This document shows positions 1-8,930 of a stretch of 64,000 nt of DNA, in pieces. Made by a program: the position numbers and the translations under genes. The stretch lies in the NCBI RefSeq assembly GCF_023016285.1, contig NZ_CP095413.1, positions 2,976,001-3,040,000 on the forward strand, written 5' to 3'. The stretch's first letter is position 1. Each line of letters begins with the position of its first letter. The DNA comes from Muricauda sp. SCSIO 64092. Lineage in GTDB: Bacteria; Bacteroidota; Bacteroidia; Flavobacteriales; Flavobacteriaceae. Under the pieces are notes generated by a model, which saw only the letters and a program-made list of their open reading frames with translations, was not told the DNA's origin and did no database searches.

Positions 1-1
1 G

Positions 2-601
2 CACGGAGTGGAGGTCATGGTGGATGGTGCCCATTGTGTGGGCCACATTAAGGTTGATATTCCGGCATTGAACTGTGATTACTATGGTTCCAGTCTGCAC
101 AAGTGGTTAAGTACGCCTCTGGGGGCCGGGCTATTATATGTTGCGGAAAAACACATTCCCAAAATTTGGCCGCTTTTTGCAGAACATGAAAAAGATGAGA
201 CGAAAATTAGAAGGTTAAACCATACGGGGACCCATCCGGTCCATACGGATTTGACCATCAATGATGCCATGGATTATTTGGGGATCATTGGACTGGAGCG
301 CAAAGAAAATCGCTTGCGTTTTATACAGCGCTATTGGAGCGACCAACTTCGTGAGGTGGAAAACATAATGGTCAACACCCCTGTTGAAGAAGCACGGAGC
401 TGTGGGATTGCCAATGTGGGAATACGCCATATAAAACCACATGAATTGGCGAAAATCCTATTGGATGAATTTAAAATCTGGACCGTGGCCATTGATTATA
501 CCAATGTGAAGGGATGTCGAATAACGCCCAATATCTATACTACTACAGAGGAATTGGACCATTTTGTAGCTGCCATGAAAACCTTGGCAAAAAGAATTTA
601 A
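2..601 (+). CDS. Class V aminotransferase / isopenicillin-N epimerase-like, 3' part
   Basis: This is the C-terminal part of a PLP enzyme of fold type I, class V (cysteine desulfurase / isopenicillin-N epimerase superfamily). The reading frame is open to the left edge, so the true start lies outside the window; the GTG at 8 is only an internal codon. Seen: VDGAH, whose Asp should contact the pyridine nitrogen of PLP, then SSLHKWLSTPLGAG, whose Lys after His is the expected Schiff-base lysine. The C-terminal small domain runs to a TAA at 599-601. The substrate cannot be told; isopenicillin-N epimerase is only the usual label for this branch. The last 4 bp overlap the end of the convergent phosphoesterase gene. 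Confidence 0.85.
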   Translation, partial: HGVEVMVDGAHCVGHIKVDIPALNCDYYGSSLHKWLSTPLGAGLLYVAEKHIPKIWPLFAEHEKDETKIRRLNHTGTHPVHTDLTINDAMDYLGIIGLERKENRLRFIQRYWSDQLREVENIMVNTPVEEARSCGIANVGIRHIKPHELAKILLDEFKIWTVAIDYTNVKGCRITPNIYTTTEELDHFVAAMKTLAKRI

Positions 602-1491
602 CCCATATAATCCACTAGTTTTTCCGGACCCTCCAACAGCACTCGAACAATTTGGAGCGTACCGTCGGGTTTGGTATCAATATGCCATTTGATCAATGAG
701 ATTTTCCCATTTTCCAGTTCTATTCCCGTTATGCTTCTTGGATGTACGCAACTTCCATCATTAAAGAAAGGTATCTGTCCGGGTTCGGGAAACCGGGGTC
801 TATGGGTATGACCGGCAATGGTGATACGAAGGTTGTTCTGTAAAATCCACTTTTTGATCCGTTTCTCAATACGTATCAACTCCTTGTAATTCTTGGCAGG
901 ACTGGTGGGATCCGCAATACCCAACACCTGTAAAGGTTTCCATAGGATACGGACCAAAAAACGTCCTATGCGCCAAAAGTTATAATTCCACCAATCTGCT
1001 TGATGGCCGTGGCAACAGAAAAGCTCTTGACCGGTTTCCTCGTGTTTTAGAACAATTCCCTCATGGTAGGTAATATTTTCAAAAAGCTCAATATCCCTGC
1101 CATCAATAGGTTCAAAATAACTGGATAGGTGTTTCTCCACATAGTTGGGGTCTTGGTATACCATATCATGGTTCCCCCAAACCATGTGCAATCGGTTTTC
1201 CAAGTGGAATTGCTTTAAGAGCTGAAATACGTTTTTATGGGCCTCAAAAATGGCCTCGAAGTTTAGGTTTTCCCAAAGCTCATCCCCATCCCCAAGTTCA
1301 CAATATTCAAAACCCTCCCGATAATAATGGTTCAAGGCATGGAAATAAATGTTTCGATTATTGGCAAAATCATCGGCAAAACTATTGTCCCCCCTGTGGC
1401 AATCACTAAAGAAAATAAACTTGGAATCGTTATTAAATGGGATGGTTTTTGCCTTAGCGTAGCATCTGTCCAATCTGTTGCGGGAAGACAT
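598..1491 (-). CDS. Calcineurin-like metallophosphoesterase (LpxH-like)
   Basis: A 297-aa cytosolic metallophosphoesterase. All the metal-site blocks are visible in order: FSDCHRGD (about residue 28), GDGDELWE (about 62), GNHD (about 106), CHGHQ (about 160) and AGHTHRP (about 226). The layout resembles UDP-2,3-diacylglucosamine hydrolases (LpxH/LpxG class). However, the protein is longer than LpxH, and the second block is GDGDELWE rather than the more common GDLFD, so I do not assign LpxH. No signal peptide or membrane segment is seen. It starts at ATG 1491 and its stop overlaps the upstream aminotransferase by 4 bp, leaving no room for a terminator. Confidence 0.85.
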   Translation of the reverse strand: MSSRNRLDRCYAKAKTIPFNNDSKFIFFSDCHRGDNSFADDFANNRNIYFHALNHYYREGFEYCELGDGDELWENLNFEAIFEAHKNVFQLLKQFHLENRLHMVWGNHDMVYQDPNYVEKHLSSYFEPIDGRDIELFENITYHEGIVLKHEETGQELFCCHGHQADWWNYNFWRIGRFLVRILWKPLQVLGIADPTSPAKNYKELIRIEKRIKKWILQNNLRITIAGHTHRPRFPEPGQIPFFNDGSCVHPRSITGIELENGKISLIKWHIDTKPDGTLQIVRVLLEGPEKLVDYMG

Positions 1492-1572
1492 GGTTTATTT
1501 TTCATTAAATATCCAAAAAATGTCCAATAAACCATAAACAACTCGTTAACAATGTGGAAGAAACACTTTTTG

Positions 1573-1580
1573 TAACTTTG
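1573..1580 (+). promoter_or_regulatory. Putative sigma-ABfr type -7 box
   Basis: TAACTTTG matches the Bacteroidota -7 consensus TAnnTTTG. It lies 25 bp before the ATG at 1606, which would give a leader of about 20 nt. A clear TTTG at -33 is not present, so this call rests on the -7 box and its position. Confidence 0.45.
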
Positions 1581-1605
1581 AAGACTAAATATCGACTAAG
1601 TCAAT

Positions 1606-3978
1606 ATGAACGGACAGTATACAGGAGAGGTACCGTTGATTCAACTTGTTAGTTTCAATAAGTTGTTGGAACACTATGATGAACAGCTCAAGAGCAAGGA
1701 TGAATTCCTTGCGGCAAGGGCAAAATATGTATTGGATGCTGTAGCGCCGTATCCTGAATTACGGGAGGGCTTTGATGATTTGTCCCTCATAGGGAAACAT
1801 AACGATGTCATTAAAACCATCCTGGCAGATACTTTTTCCCCGGTTTTGACCCATAACGAGATAAAAGCCGCGTCCATCCCTTTTGCCAATTTGGTTTTTA
1901 ACTCCTCCGAGCGGTTCAAAAAGATACTAAAGGAAGCCGGGGATGATTTTGAACTTGAAATACGAAACCTTCCCGACAACCTGCACTATATCATGCAGTG
2001 TACGGTTGTCCTTAGTTTTTACTATGGCTTCCAACTGGACTTCAAACGTCCTTTGTTTTATGATATCCCGGATGCCAAAGGCTTAATGCGCCATTATCGC
2101 ATTCTGTACAATGCCGATTTCATGGAGATAACACCAACGGAGAACGCCAAGGATCTAAAACAGGAAGACTTTGAGGAACTGTTGGATAATTTTGATAATC
2201 TGGAACTTTGGAAAGAAAAGATTCCGCCCAATAGTTTTATTTCCAAAGGGTTTGTGATTTCAAATATGTTCGATGTGACTGCGGAACACTCCATATCCGA
2301 AATCAAATCCACACTGATAGGAAGCAACAAGCGTGGTGCCGAGAACTTCATGGATGGTTTTCAGGATACGTTTCGGTCACTGTTCAATTTAAAGAACATC
2401 AACGTAGGTTTTGCTGGATATGATCTTACCAGCAACCGGTTTTTAAAAATATATGGAAAAGGAATTGAAAGCTTTATCCTAAAGGGCAAGGAAATGGAAT
2501 CCTGTGACGCAATGCTTTGCGGTAGCTCTTACAGCAAACTTTTGGATGAAAACGCCTTCTTTGCCATTCCCAATGTAGATAAGTACTACAAAAATTCCGG
2601 CGGTGAACAACCTTATAAGAACCTGTATGACCAGGGTATAAAAAGTGCCATCCTGGCACCCATAGCGGATGAGGGGAATCTTTTGGGGGTTTTGGAGTTG
2701 GTTTCCGATAAAGTAAACGAACTGAACAGTATCAATGCCAATAAATTGGCAGATGTAATGCCGTTCATCGTTTCTGCCGTCATTCGATCTATTGAAGAGG
2801 AGCAAAACCTTATCGATGCCATCATCCAACATGAATGTACAACGGTCCACTCCTCAGTATACTGGAAGTTCCAGGGGGAAGCCAAACGTTTTATGAATTA
2901 TGAGCTGGTCGGTGAAGAACCCTTTTTCAACGAAATTGTTTTTAAAGAAGTTTATCCACTGTATGGACAAATAGACATCAAGGACTCTTCCAAGGAACGG
3001 AATTTGGCGATACAACGCGATTTAATGATCCAACTTTCCGAAATACAGACCATTTTGGAAATGGCCTATAAAAAGTTGAAACTTCCTATTTATGAAGAAT
3101 TGACATTTAGGGTCAATAATCACTTGGAAGAGGTAAAAGATACCCTTTACACCCATAGTGAACAGGCCGTATTTGATTTTGTCCAGGAAGAGGTCAACCC
3201 TGCTTTCCACCATCTTAAAAGGGAAGATAAGGAGATCAAAGTGTTGATTGAAAACTATGAGGGACAAATAGACGCCACTACCGAATCGTACTATGACCAT
3301 AGGCGTAACTACGACGAGAGCGTAATGGAAACAAATATGAAACTGGCGGCCTTATTGGATAAAAAACAACAAGATGCCCAAAGGATGTTTCCCCATTATT
3401 TTGAACGGTATAAAACGGACGGTGTAGAACACAATATGTATATAGGCACTTCCATTGCAAATGATAGGACCTTTGACGAGCTCTATTTAAACAATTTAAG
3501 GTTATGGCAATTGCAGACCATGGTTGAAATGGAGAACAAGCACTACTCTTTAAAGCCCAATTTGCCGGTACCATTGGATGTTACCTCCCTACTGTTGGTG
3601 TACAGCACGCCTTTGGCCATTCGTTTCCGTATGGACGAAAAGCGATTTGATGTGGATGGTACCTATAACGCCCGTTATGAAATCATTAAAAAGCGAATTG
3701 ATAAGTCCATCATCAAAGGAACGAATCAACGCCTTACACAAAAAGGAAAACTGGCCATAGTGTATTCACAGAAAAAGGATGAGCGTGAGTATCTGCGTTA
3801 TGTCCATTTCCTTAAAGCCAAGGGATACTTTACCAATTCCATTGAAATTGTAGAATTGGAAGGATTGCAAGGGGTTACCGGATTAAAGGCCATTAGGGCC
3901 GAAATCCTTTATAAGACCGATGCTACTTCCGAGAAGACCTACACCTATGATGACTTAATGGAAGAGTTAAAGCACTAA
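1606..3978 (+). CDS. GAF-domain-like protein of unknown function (790 aa)
   Basis: A large cytosolic protein with no signal peptide or transmembrane segment. Residues of roughly 235-400 read as a GAF-type sensor fold: a helix, the segment GFAGYDLTSNRFLKIYGKG, then a GIKSAILAPI and LLGVLELVS strand pair typical of GAF cores. The N-terminal 200 residues and the C-terminal 390 residues (long, charged, helical, with EEVKDTLYTHSEQAVFDF) match no family I recognise. No kinase, cyclase, HD or GGDEF motif is present. The next gene, convergent and only 4 bp away, is an HD-PycTM fusion. A ligand-sensing scaffold is plausible but unproven; such proteins are usually labelled only GAF domain-containing in flavobacteria. 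Confidence 0.7.
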   Translation: MNGQYTGEVPLIQLVSFNKLLEHYDEQLKSKDEFLAARAKYVLDAVAPYPELREGFDDLSLIGKHNDVIKTILADTFSPVLTHNEIKAASIPFANLVFNSSERFKKILKEAGDDFELEIRNLPDNLHYIMQCTVVLSFYYGFQLDFKRPLFYDIPDAKGLMRHYRILYNADFMEITPTENAKDLKQEDFEELLDNFDNLELWKEKIPPNSFISKGFVISNMFDVTAEHSISEIKSTLIGSNKRGAENFMDGFQDTFRSLFNLKNINVGFAGYDLTSNRFLKIYGKGIESFILKGKEMESCDAMLCGSSYSKLLDENAFFAIPNVDKYYKNSGGEQPYKNLYDQGIKSAILAPIADEGNLLGVLELVSDKVNELNSINANKLADVMPFIVSAVIRSIEEEQNLIDAIIQHECTTVHSSVYWKFQGEAKRFMNYELVGEEPFFNEIVFKEVYPLYGQIDIKDSSKERNLAIQRDLMIQLSEIQTILEMAYKKLKLPIYEELTFRVNNHLEEVKDTLYTHSEQAVFDFVQEEVNPAFHHLKREDKEIKVLIENYEGQIDATTESYYDHRRNYDESVMETNMKLAALLDKKQQDAQRMFPHYFERYKTDGVEHNMYIGTSIANDRTFDELYLNNLRLWQLQTMVEMENKHYSLKPNLPVPLDVTSLLLVYSTPLAIRFRMDEKRFDVDGTYNARYEIIKKRIDKSIIKGTNQRLTQKGKLAIVYSQKKDEREYLRYVHFLKAKGYFTNSIEIVELEGLQGVTGLKAIRAEILYKTDATSEKTYTYDDLMEELKH

Positions 3979-3982
3979 AGTC

Positions 3983-5176
3983 TTAGAACACCATACGCTC
4001 CGGGCCAAAGAAACGAAAGGCAATTCCAAAGGCAAGTACGGAAACAACAATTCCAAAGATAAAAATACTATAGGTCCACCTGAGGATTTTATATTTTCTG
4101 TTCAGTACCAATCCCAGAAAGTAAAGATCCTTGGTCAAGGAGCTATAGATATAGTCCTTATCCTTTACCAGCTCCTGAATGGCCCATTCATATTCATTAA
4201 GTTCCATTTTATGGAAGTTGCCAAAAAAGAGTAGGTTCACCCGTTTTTGTTCAACATCGGCCTTGGTAAATTTGCCACTGGTAACATTGGGCCTAGTGGC
4301 TAAAACCGCCAGTATCATTGAAATAACGCTAAAGACAATAAAAATAGTGGTCGGATAGATCAAATAGGTATTGGACGGGTTGTCCAGTTTGGGAATGAGA
4401 TTGGAAAGGGCAACCGAAATGATAATCGCATTTACGGAAAGAAGGATATTGGCCTTGGTATCTGCAATATCACTTAAGGTGAGATGGTTTTTTAAGGTAA
4501 CCCTAAACAAGGTCTGTATACCTCGATCGGGGCTTTCACTCTTATACTTTGCTTTTAAGGATTCTTTCTTGGCAATCTCTTTTTCGGTTTTCTTTTCCTT
4601 GACCAATTGTTTTAGGTTCTTTTCCTTTCCCGGCTCCCAGTGCTCTTGGGCATACTCGGTATGGAATTGATGCTCGCTGCGAAACATTTTAATGTTAATA
4701 TCCCGCCACTGTTTGGGAGAATGGGTGGCAATTTCCAAAAGTTCCAGTTCTTCCTTAAGGTAATCCGTGGTCTCCCAATAACTCTTTTGTGCAAAATGAG
4801 AAGCATCGGCATCCCGAATGATTTCTTCGTGTAAATTGGTAGGACTATGGTACCGTTCGGTAGCCAGAATTAAAGACTGTACATGTTCCAATGCCTTTTT
4901 ATCATACCCTTCCCCATTTAAAAAGTCCCCAGCCAATTCACTGCTTTTTTCCTCATGCTTATCCACTCCTTTGGTATATCCGGTGTCATGAAACCACGCG
5001 GCCAATACCAATTGCTCGGTTTCGGCGGGACCGAGGTCATAATGCTCCAATAGCTCCTTTGTACTTTTTACCACTCGTTGTGTGTGTTTAAGATTGTGGT
5101 ATAAAAACCTGGAATCCAATTCCGTTTCCAAAAGTCTTGTGACAAAATCTTCAGCTTTTTGAACGATTTCCGACAT
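3983..5176 (-). CDS. HD phosphohydrolase fused to Pycsar-effector-like (PycTM/DUF5706) membrane domain
   Basis: A 397-aa protein in two parts. Residues 1-200 are an HD-type phosphohydrolase with putative metal ligands His31 (NLKHTQRVV), His63-Asp64 (WFHDTGY), His74 and Asp122/124 (RDADASHF). A charged linker (about 190-220, KEKKTEKEIAKKE) leads to a domain with three hydrophobic segments at about 242-262, 275-295 and 367-388. This domain carries the block LSDIADTKANILLSVNA, the signature I associate with the PycTM/DUF5706 family of Pycsar effectors. No nucleotide cyclase gene is adjacent, so this is not a recognisable Pycsar operon. Orientation is convergent with the GAF gene and divergent from the barrel fusion at 5229. 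The substrate of the HD domain is unknown. Confidence 0.8.
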   Translation of the reverse strand: MSEIVQKAEDFVTRLLETELDSRFLYHNLKHTQRVVKSTKELLEHYDLGPAETEQLVLAAWFHDTGYTKGVDKHEEKSSELAGDFLNGEGYDKKALEHVQSLILATERYHSPTNLHEEIIRDADASHFAQKSYWETTDYLKEELELLEIATHSPKQWRDINIKMFRSEHQFHTEYAQEHWEPGKEKNLKQLVKEKKTEKEIAKKESLKAKYKSESPDRGIQTLFRVTLKNHLTLSDIADTKANILLSVNAIIISVALSNLIPKLDNPSNTYLIYPTTIFIVFSVISMILAVLATRPNVTSGKFTKADVEQKRVNLLFFGNFHKMELNEYEWAIQELVKDKDYIYSSLTKDLYFLGLVLNRKYKILRWTYSIFIFGIVVSVLAFGIAFRFFGPERMVF

Positions 5177-5228
5177 AGTTGTATATTGAATAATCCAAAA
5201 TACGAATTTTTGGAACGAAGCACGTGAT

Positions 5229-8200
5229 ATGAAACATCTTTACCTAACCCTCGCATTCATCCTTATTATTTCCGGTTGTGCCACTTATAAACCAAAATAT
5301 GCGGACATCAAGGCGGAAAAGCTATCATTGGATCAAGACGATCCTATCCACACATTCTATTTAATAGGTGATGCCGGAAAGTCGCCCATGGGAAGCCTGA
5401 ACCCTGCTTTAAAAGCTTTCCAATCCGAAGTTTCCTCGGCACCAAAAAACAGTACGGCCATTTTCCTGGGGGACAATATTTACCCTGCTGGGCTCCCAGA
5501 TAAGCAAAATGGTGAAGCCTATGAAATCGCAAAAAACCATTTGGATGCCCAATTGAAGTCCGTCAACGATTTTAACGGGCAAACCATTTTTATTCCTGGC
5601 AATCACGATTGGTATGCCAAAGGGCTGAAAGGGTTAAAAAGGCAGGAAAAATATATTGAGGACAGGCTTAAAGGAAAAGATGTGTTCTTACCAGAAAATG
5701 GATGTCCTTTGGATAAAGTTGACATTGGCGACGACATCGTTTTAATCACCATAGATACCCAGTGGTATCTAGTGGATTGGGACAAACACCCTAATATCAA
5801 TGACGGCTGTGAAATTAAGGATAGGGAAAAGTTCTTGGAAGAATTGGAGGGCCTTATTAAAAAAAATAGGGGCAAAACCACTATTTTGGCCATGCACCAT
5901 CCCATGTTCACCTATGGGTCCCATGGTGGTCAATTTTCATTCAAACAGCATATTTTTCCAACCGAGGGAAGCTTCCCTTTACCTATTATAGGTACATTGG
6001 CGAACGTGCTGCGCAGAACTACAGGTGCTTCCAATACCGATTTGTCCAATAAGACATACAATGAGTTGAAAAAACGTATTGTTACACTTGCCCAATATTC
6101 GGAAAAGGTAATTTTTGTTTCTGGTCATGAACATACCCTTCAATATATCGTTGAAGAGAACACGCCTCAGATCGTAAGTGGTTCGGGTGCCAAAAAAGGA
6201 GCAACGCGGTTATTGAACGGCAGCCAATTTTCCACAGGTCAAATGGGATATGCCGTTTTAAAGGTGTATGCCGATGGGGCATCAACAGTTACGTTTAAGG
6301 GTGTTGAGGACGAGGTCAAGTCCACACTTTTTGAGGCCCAGGTACTTCCGCCAAATCAACAACCTGCCGAATTCAAGGGGGAAAGTAGTTTTCCCGCTTA
6401 TGTGAAAGCCTCGATCTATACCGATGAGGAAGTGGATAAAACCGGATTTTATAAGATGGTCTGGGGGGAACGGTATCGAAAGTACTATGCTACAAAAGTG
6501 AAAGCCCCAACTGTGGATTTGGACACTTTGTACGGTGGACTGGTTCCCATACGAAAAGGGGGCGGGCATCAATCCAAGTCATTGCGGTTGCAGCATAAGG
6601 ATGGAAGGCAATTTGTGATGCGGGCATTGCGAAAGAGTGCGGAACTCTATTTACAGGCACTGGCTTTTCAGGAAAAGTATGTTGTTGGGGAATTTGAAGA
6701 TACGTTCACGGAATCCATACTCTTGGATTTTTACACGGGTTCCCACCCCTATGCCCCTTTTGCGGTCGGTACCTTGTCCGATGCGGTGGGCATTTTCCAT
6801 ACCAACCCAAAACTCTTTTATATCCCAAAACAAAAAGCCTTGAAAGGTTTTAATGTGGATTTTGGTGATGAATTGTATATGATTGAAGAGCACGTTTCGG
6901 AAGGGCATGATCTGGATAGTTTTGGAAAGACCGAAAAAATTGAAAGCACGGACGATTTCATAGGGAAATTGCGCAAGGATGAAGAATACCTAGTGGACGC
7001 CAATACCTATGTAAGGGCACGGCTTTTTGATATGCTCATTGGGGATTGGGACCGGCATGTGGACCAATGGCGCTGGGCACGTTTTAAAAAGGAAGATGGC
7101 ACCAAAGTCTTTAAACCCATTCCCAGAGATCGCGATCAGGCGTTTTCCATAATGGGCGATGGCGCCTTAATGGCATTTGCTAGTAGGGCCGTCCCTTCCC
7201 TGAGATTATTTGAAGGATTTCAGGAGGAGATACGGAGTGTAAAGGGGTTCAATTCATCTCCAATGACCTTTGCCTTGGATATGGCCCTCTTGTCCGAAAC
7301 AACCTTGGAAGACTGGATGGAACAGGCGAAATACATCCAACAACATATAGATGCCAAAACGGTGGACAAGGCTTTTCAGCAGTTTCCCGAAGAGGTCCGG
7401 GATGAGACCGTGGATAACATGAAGACCATACTATTAAAAAGGAAGGAAAGTCTGGTCAAGACCGCTGAGTCGTATTACGGAGTGCTCAATAAATACAGTG
7501 TCATTACGGGAACGGATAAGGATGACCACTTTGTCATCAATCCATTGGATAATGGAAGGGTGGATGTGAAAGCCTATCGGATCAAGGGTGGGAAAAAGAC
7601 CGATCTTTTCTTTGATAAAGTATTTGATCCCGATCAAAACAAGGAGATTTGGGTTTATGGCTTGGATGATGACGATATTTTTGAAGTGAATGGGAACACG
7701 GGTCAAATAAAGGTACGGTTGATAGGGGGTCAGAATAATGATGTGTATAAAATCAATGAAAAGGCCAAAAATGTCCATGTCTATGATTTTAAAGCAAAAA
7801 AGAACAGCTATGAAGAAGCATTTGCCGGTAAGATCCACAAGATAAATGATTATGACACCAATACGTATCAGTTTATAAAAATCAAGTCCAGCAACAATCA
7901 ATTCCTACCATCAATTGGTTTTAATCCAGACGATGGATTACGAGTGGGCGCCACCAACACCTATACGTTTAATGGATTTCGTCAAAATCCCTTTACCCAA
8001 CAACACACCCTAAATGCTGCCTATTATTTTGCCACAAATGGGTTTGATTTTGGGTATCGTGGTGAGTTTGCCAATGTTTTTGAAAAGGTGAACCTGGAAC
8101 TGGAGGCAAAATTCACCAGTCCAAATTTTGCCATTAACTTCTTTGGTTTTGGAAATGACACCCCAAACTTTGATGATGATGTGGATTTTGATTTCAATCG

Positions 8201-8930
8201 AGTGAAAATACGGCAACTTCATTTTTCACCTTCTTTGGTGTGGAGGGGATTTCTTGGATCCAAAGTTAAATTGGGCGTTTCCTATGAAAACTTTGATGTG
8301 GAAGAAACCGAAGGTCGGTTCATTGAAGGATTTTTTACCAATTTGGGAAGGGATACACAGCAAGAGTTTTTTGGGGTAAATGCGTCCTACAGCTATTCCA
8401 ATTTTGACAATGAGGCTTTTCCGACCATGGGGATGGCGTTTTCCTTGGAAGGGGGGTATACCACTAATTTGAACGATGCCGATAGGACCTTTGGGTATGT
8501 CATACCTTCACTATCATTTGACTACAGACTGGTTCCCAGTGGACAATTGGTCCTGGCCACAAAATTTAAGGGCCATTTTAATATTGGTGATGATTTTGAG
8601 TTTTACCAAGCAGCAAGTATAGGTGCCAATAACGGATTACGCGGATTCCGATTCCAACGGTTTACCGGAAAAACAGCATACTTTCAAAATACGGATGTAA
8701 GGTGGAGCTTTCGCGAACGTAGAACCGGGCTTTTACCGGTCACCCCGGGAATTTATGGAGGGTTTGACTACGGAAGGGTGTGGATTCCCAATGAGGACTC
8801 CGATACTTGGCACAATTCCTATGGGGGAGGTTTTTTTGTCAATGGAGCGGATATTCTATCCTTTAATGCGGGCCTGTTCAATAGTTCGGATGGTCTACGT
8901 TTTGCTTTTGGCCTCGGTTTTGGGTTTTAA
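5229..8930 (+). CDS. Lipoprotein metallophosphoesterase / kinase-like / outer-membrane beta-barrel fusion
   Basis: A 1233-aa protein. The N-terminus is a lipoprotein signal ending LIISGC. Residues of about 42-330 form a purple-acid-phosphatase-like metallophosphoesterase: GDAGKS (47), GDNIYPAG (81), PGNHDW (122), MHHPMF (220), SGHEHT (298). The middle (about 430-690) contains GGGHQSKSLRL, FVMRALRK, IGDWDRHVDQWRW (about 604-616) and PRDRDQAFS (about 632-640). This order resembles the Gly loop, catalytic loop and metal-binding Asp of HipA/FAM20/PI4K-like atypical kinases. The C-terminal 370 residues are beta-strand rich with GLRGF near 1136, the conserved motif of Omp85/D15 barrels, and end in FGLGFGF. 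It is expected in the outer membrane. The phosphatase and barrel calls are firm; the kinase-like call is inference. Confidence 0.85.
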   Translation: MKHLYLTLAFILIISGCATYKPKYADIKAEKLSLDQDDPIHTFYLIGDAGKSPMGSLNPALKAFQSEVSSAPKNSTAIFLGDNIYPAGLPDKQNGEAYEIAKNHLDAQLKSVNDFNGQTIFIPGNHDWYAKGLKGLKRQEKYIEDRLKGKDVFLPENGCPLDKVDIGDDIVLITIDTQWYLVDWDKHPNINDGCEIKDREKFLEELEGLIKKNRGKTTILAMHHPMFTYGSHGGQFSFKQHIFPTEGSFPLPIIGTLANVLRRTTGASNTDLSNKTYNELKKRIVTLAQYSEKVIFVSGHEHTLQYIVEENTPQIVSGSGAKKGATRLLNGSQFSTGQMGYAVLKVYADGASTVTFKGVEDEVKSTLFEAQVLPPNQQPAEFKGESSFPAYVKASIYTDEEVDKTGFYKMVWGERYRKYYATKVKAPTVDLDTLYGGLVPIRKGGGHQSKSLRLQHKDGRQFVMRALRKSAELYLQALAFQEKYVVGEFEDTFTESILLDFYTGSHPYAPFAVGTLSDAVGIFHTNPKLFYIPKQKALKGFNVDFGDELYMIEEHVSEGHDLDSFGKTEKIESTDDFIGKLRKDEEYLVDANTYVRARLFDMLIGDWDRHVDQWRWARFKKEDGTKVFKPIPRDRDQAFSIMGDGALMAFASRAVPSLRLFEGFQEEIRSVKGFNSSPMTFALDMALLSETTLEDWMEQAKYIQQHIDAKTVDKAFQQFPEEVRDETVDNMKTILLKRKESLVKTAESYYGVLNKYSVITGTDKDDHFVINPLDNGRVDVKAYRIKGGKKTDLFFDKVFDPDQNKEIWVYGLDDDDIFEVNGNTGQIKVRLIGGQNNDVYKINEKAKNVHVYDFKAKKNSYEEAFAGKIHKINDYDTNTYQFIKIKSSNNQFLPSIGFNPDDGLRVGATNTYTFNGFRQNPFTQQHTLNAAYYFATNGFDFGYRGEFANVFEKVNLELEAKFTSPNFAINFFGFGNDTPNFDDDVDFDFNRVKIRQLHFSPSLVWRGFLGSKVKLGVSYENFDVEETEGRFIEGFFTNLGRDTQQEFFGVNASYSYSNFDNEAFPTMGMAFSLEGGYTTNLNDADRTFGYVIPSLSFDYRLVPSGQLVLATKFKGHFNIGDDFEFYQAASIGANNGLRGFRFQRFTGKTAYFQNTDVRWSFRERRTGLLPVTPGIYGGFDYGRVWIPNEDSDTWHNSYGGGFFVNGADILSFNAGLFNSSDGLRFAFGLGFGF

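Noticed and set aside
1606..5176. A Pycsar defence operon (cyclase plus PycTM effector)
   Set aside because: The neighbouring 790-aa protein has no nucleotide-cyclase motif and is convergent, not co-directional; only the effector-like domain is present.
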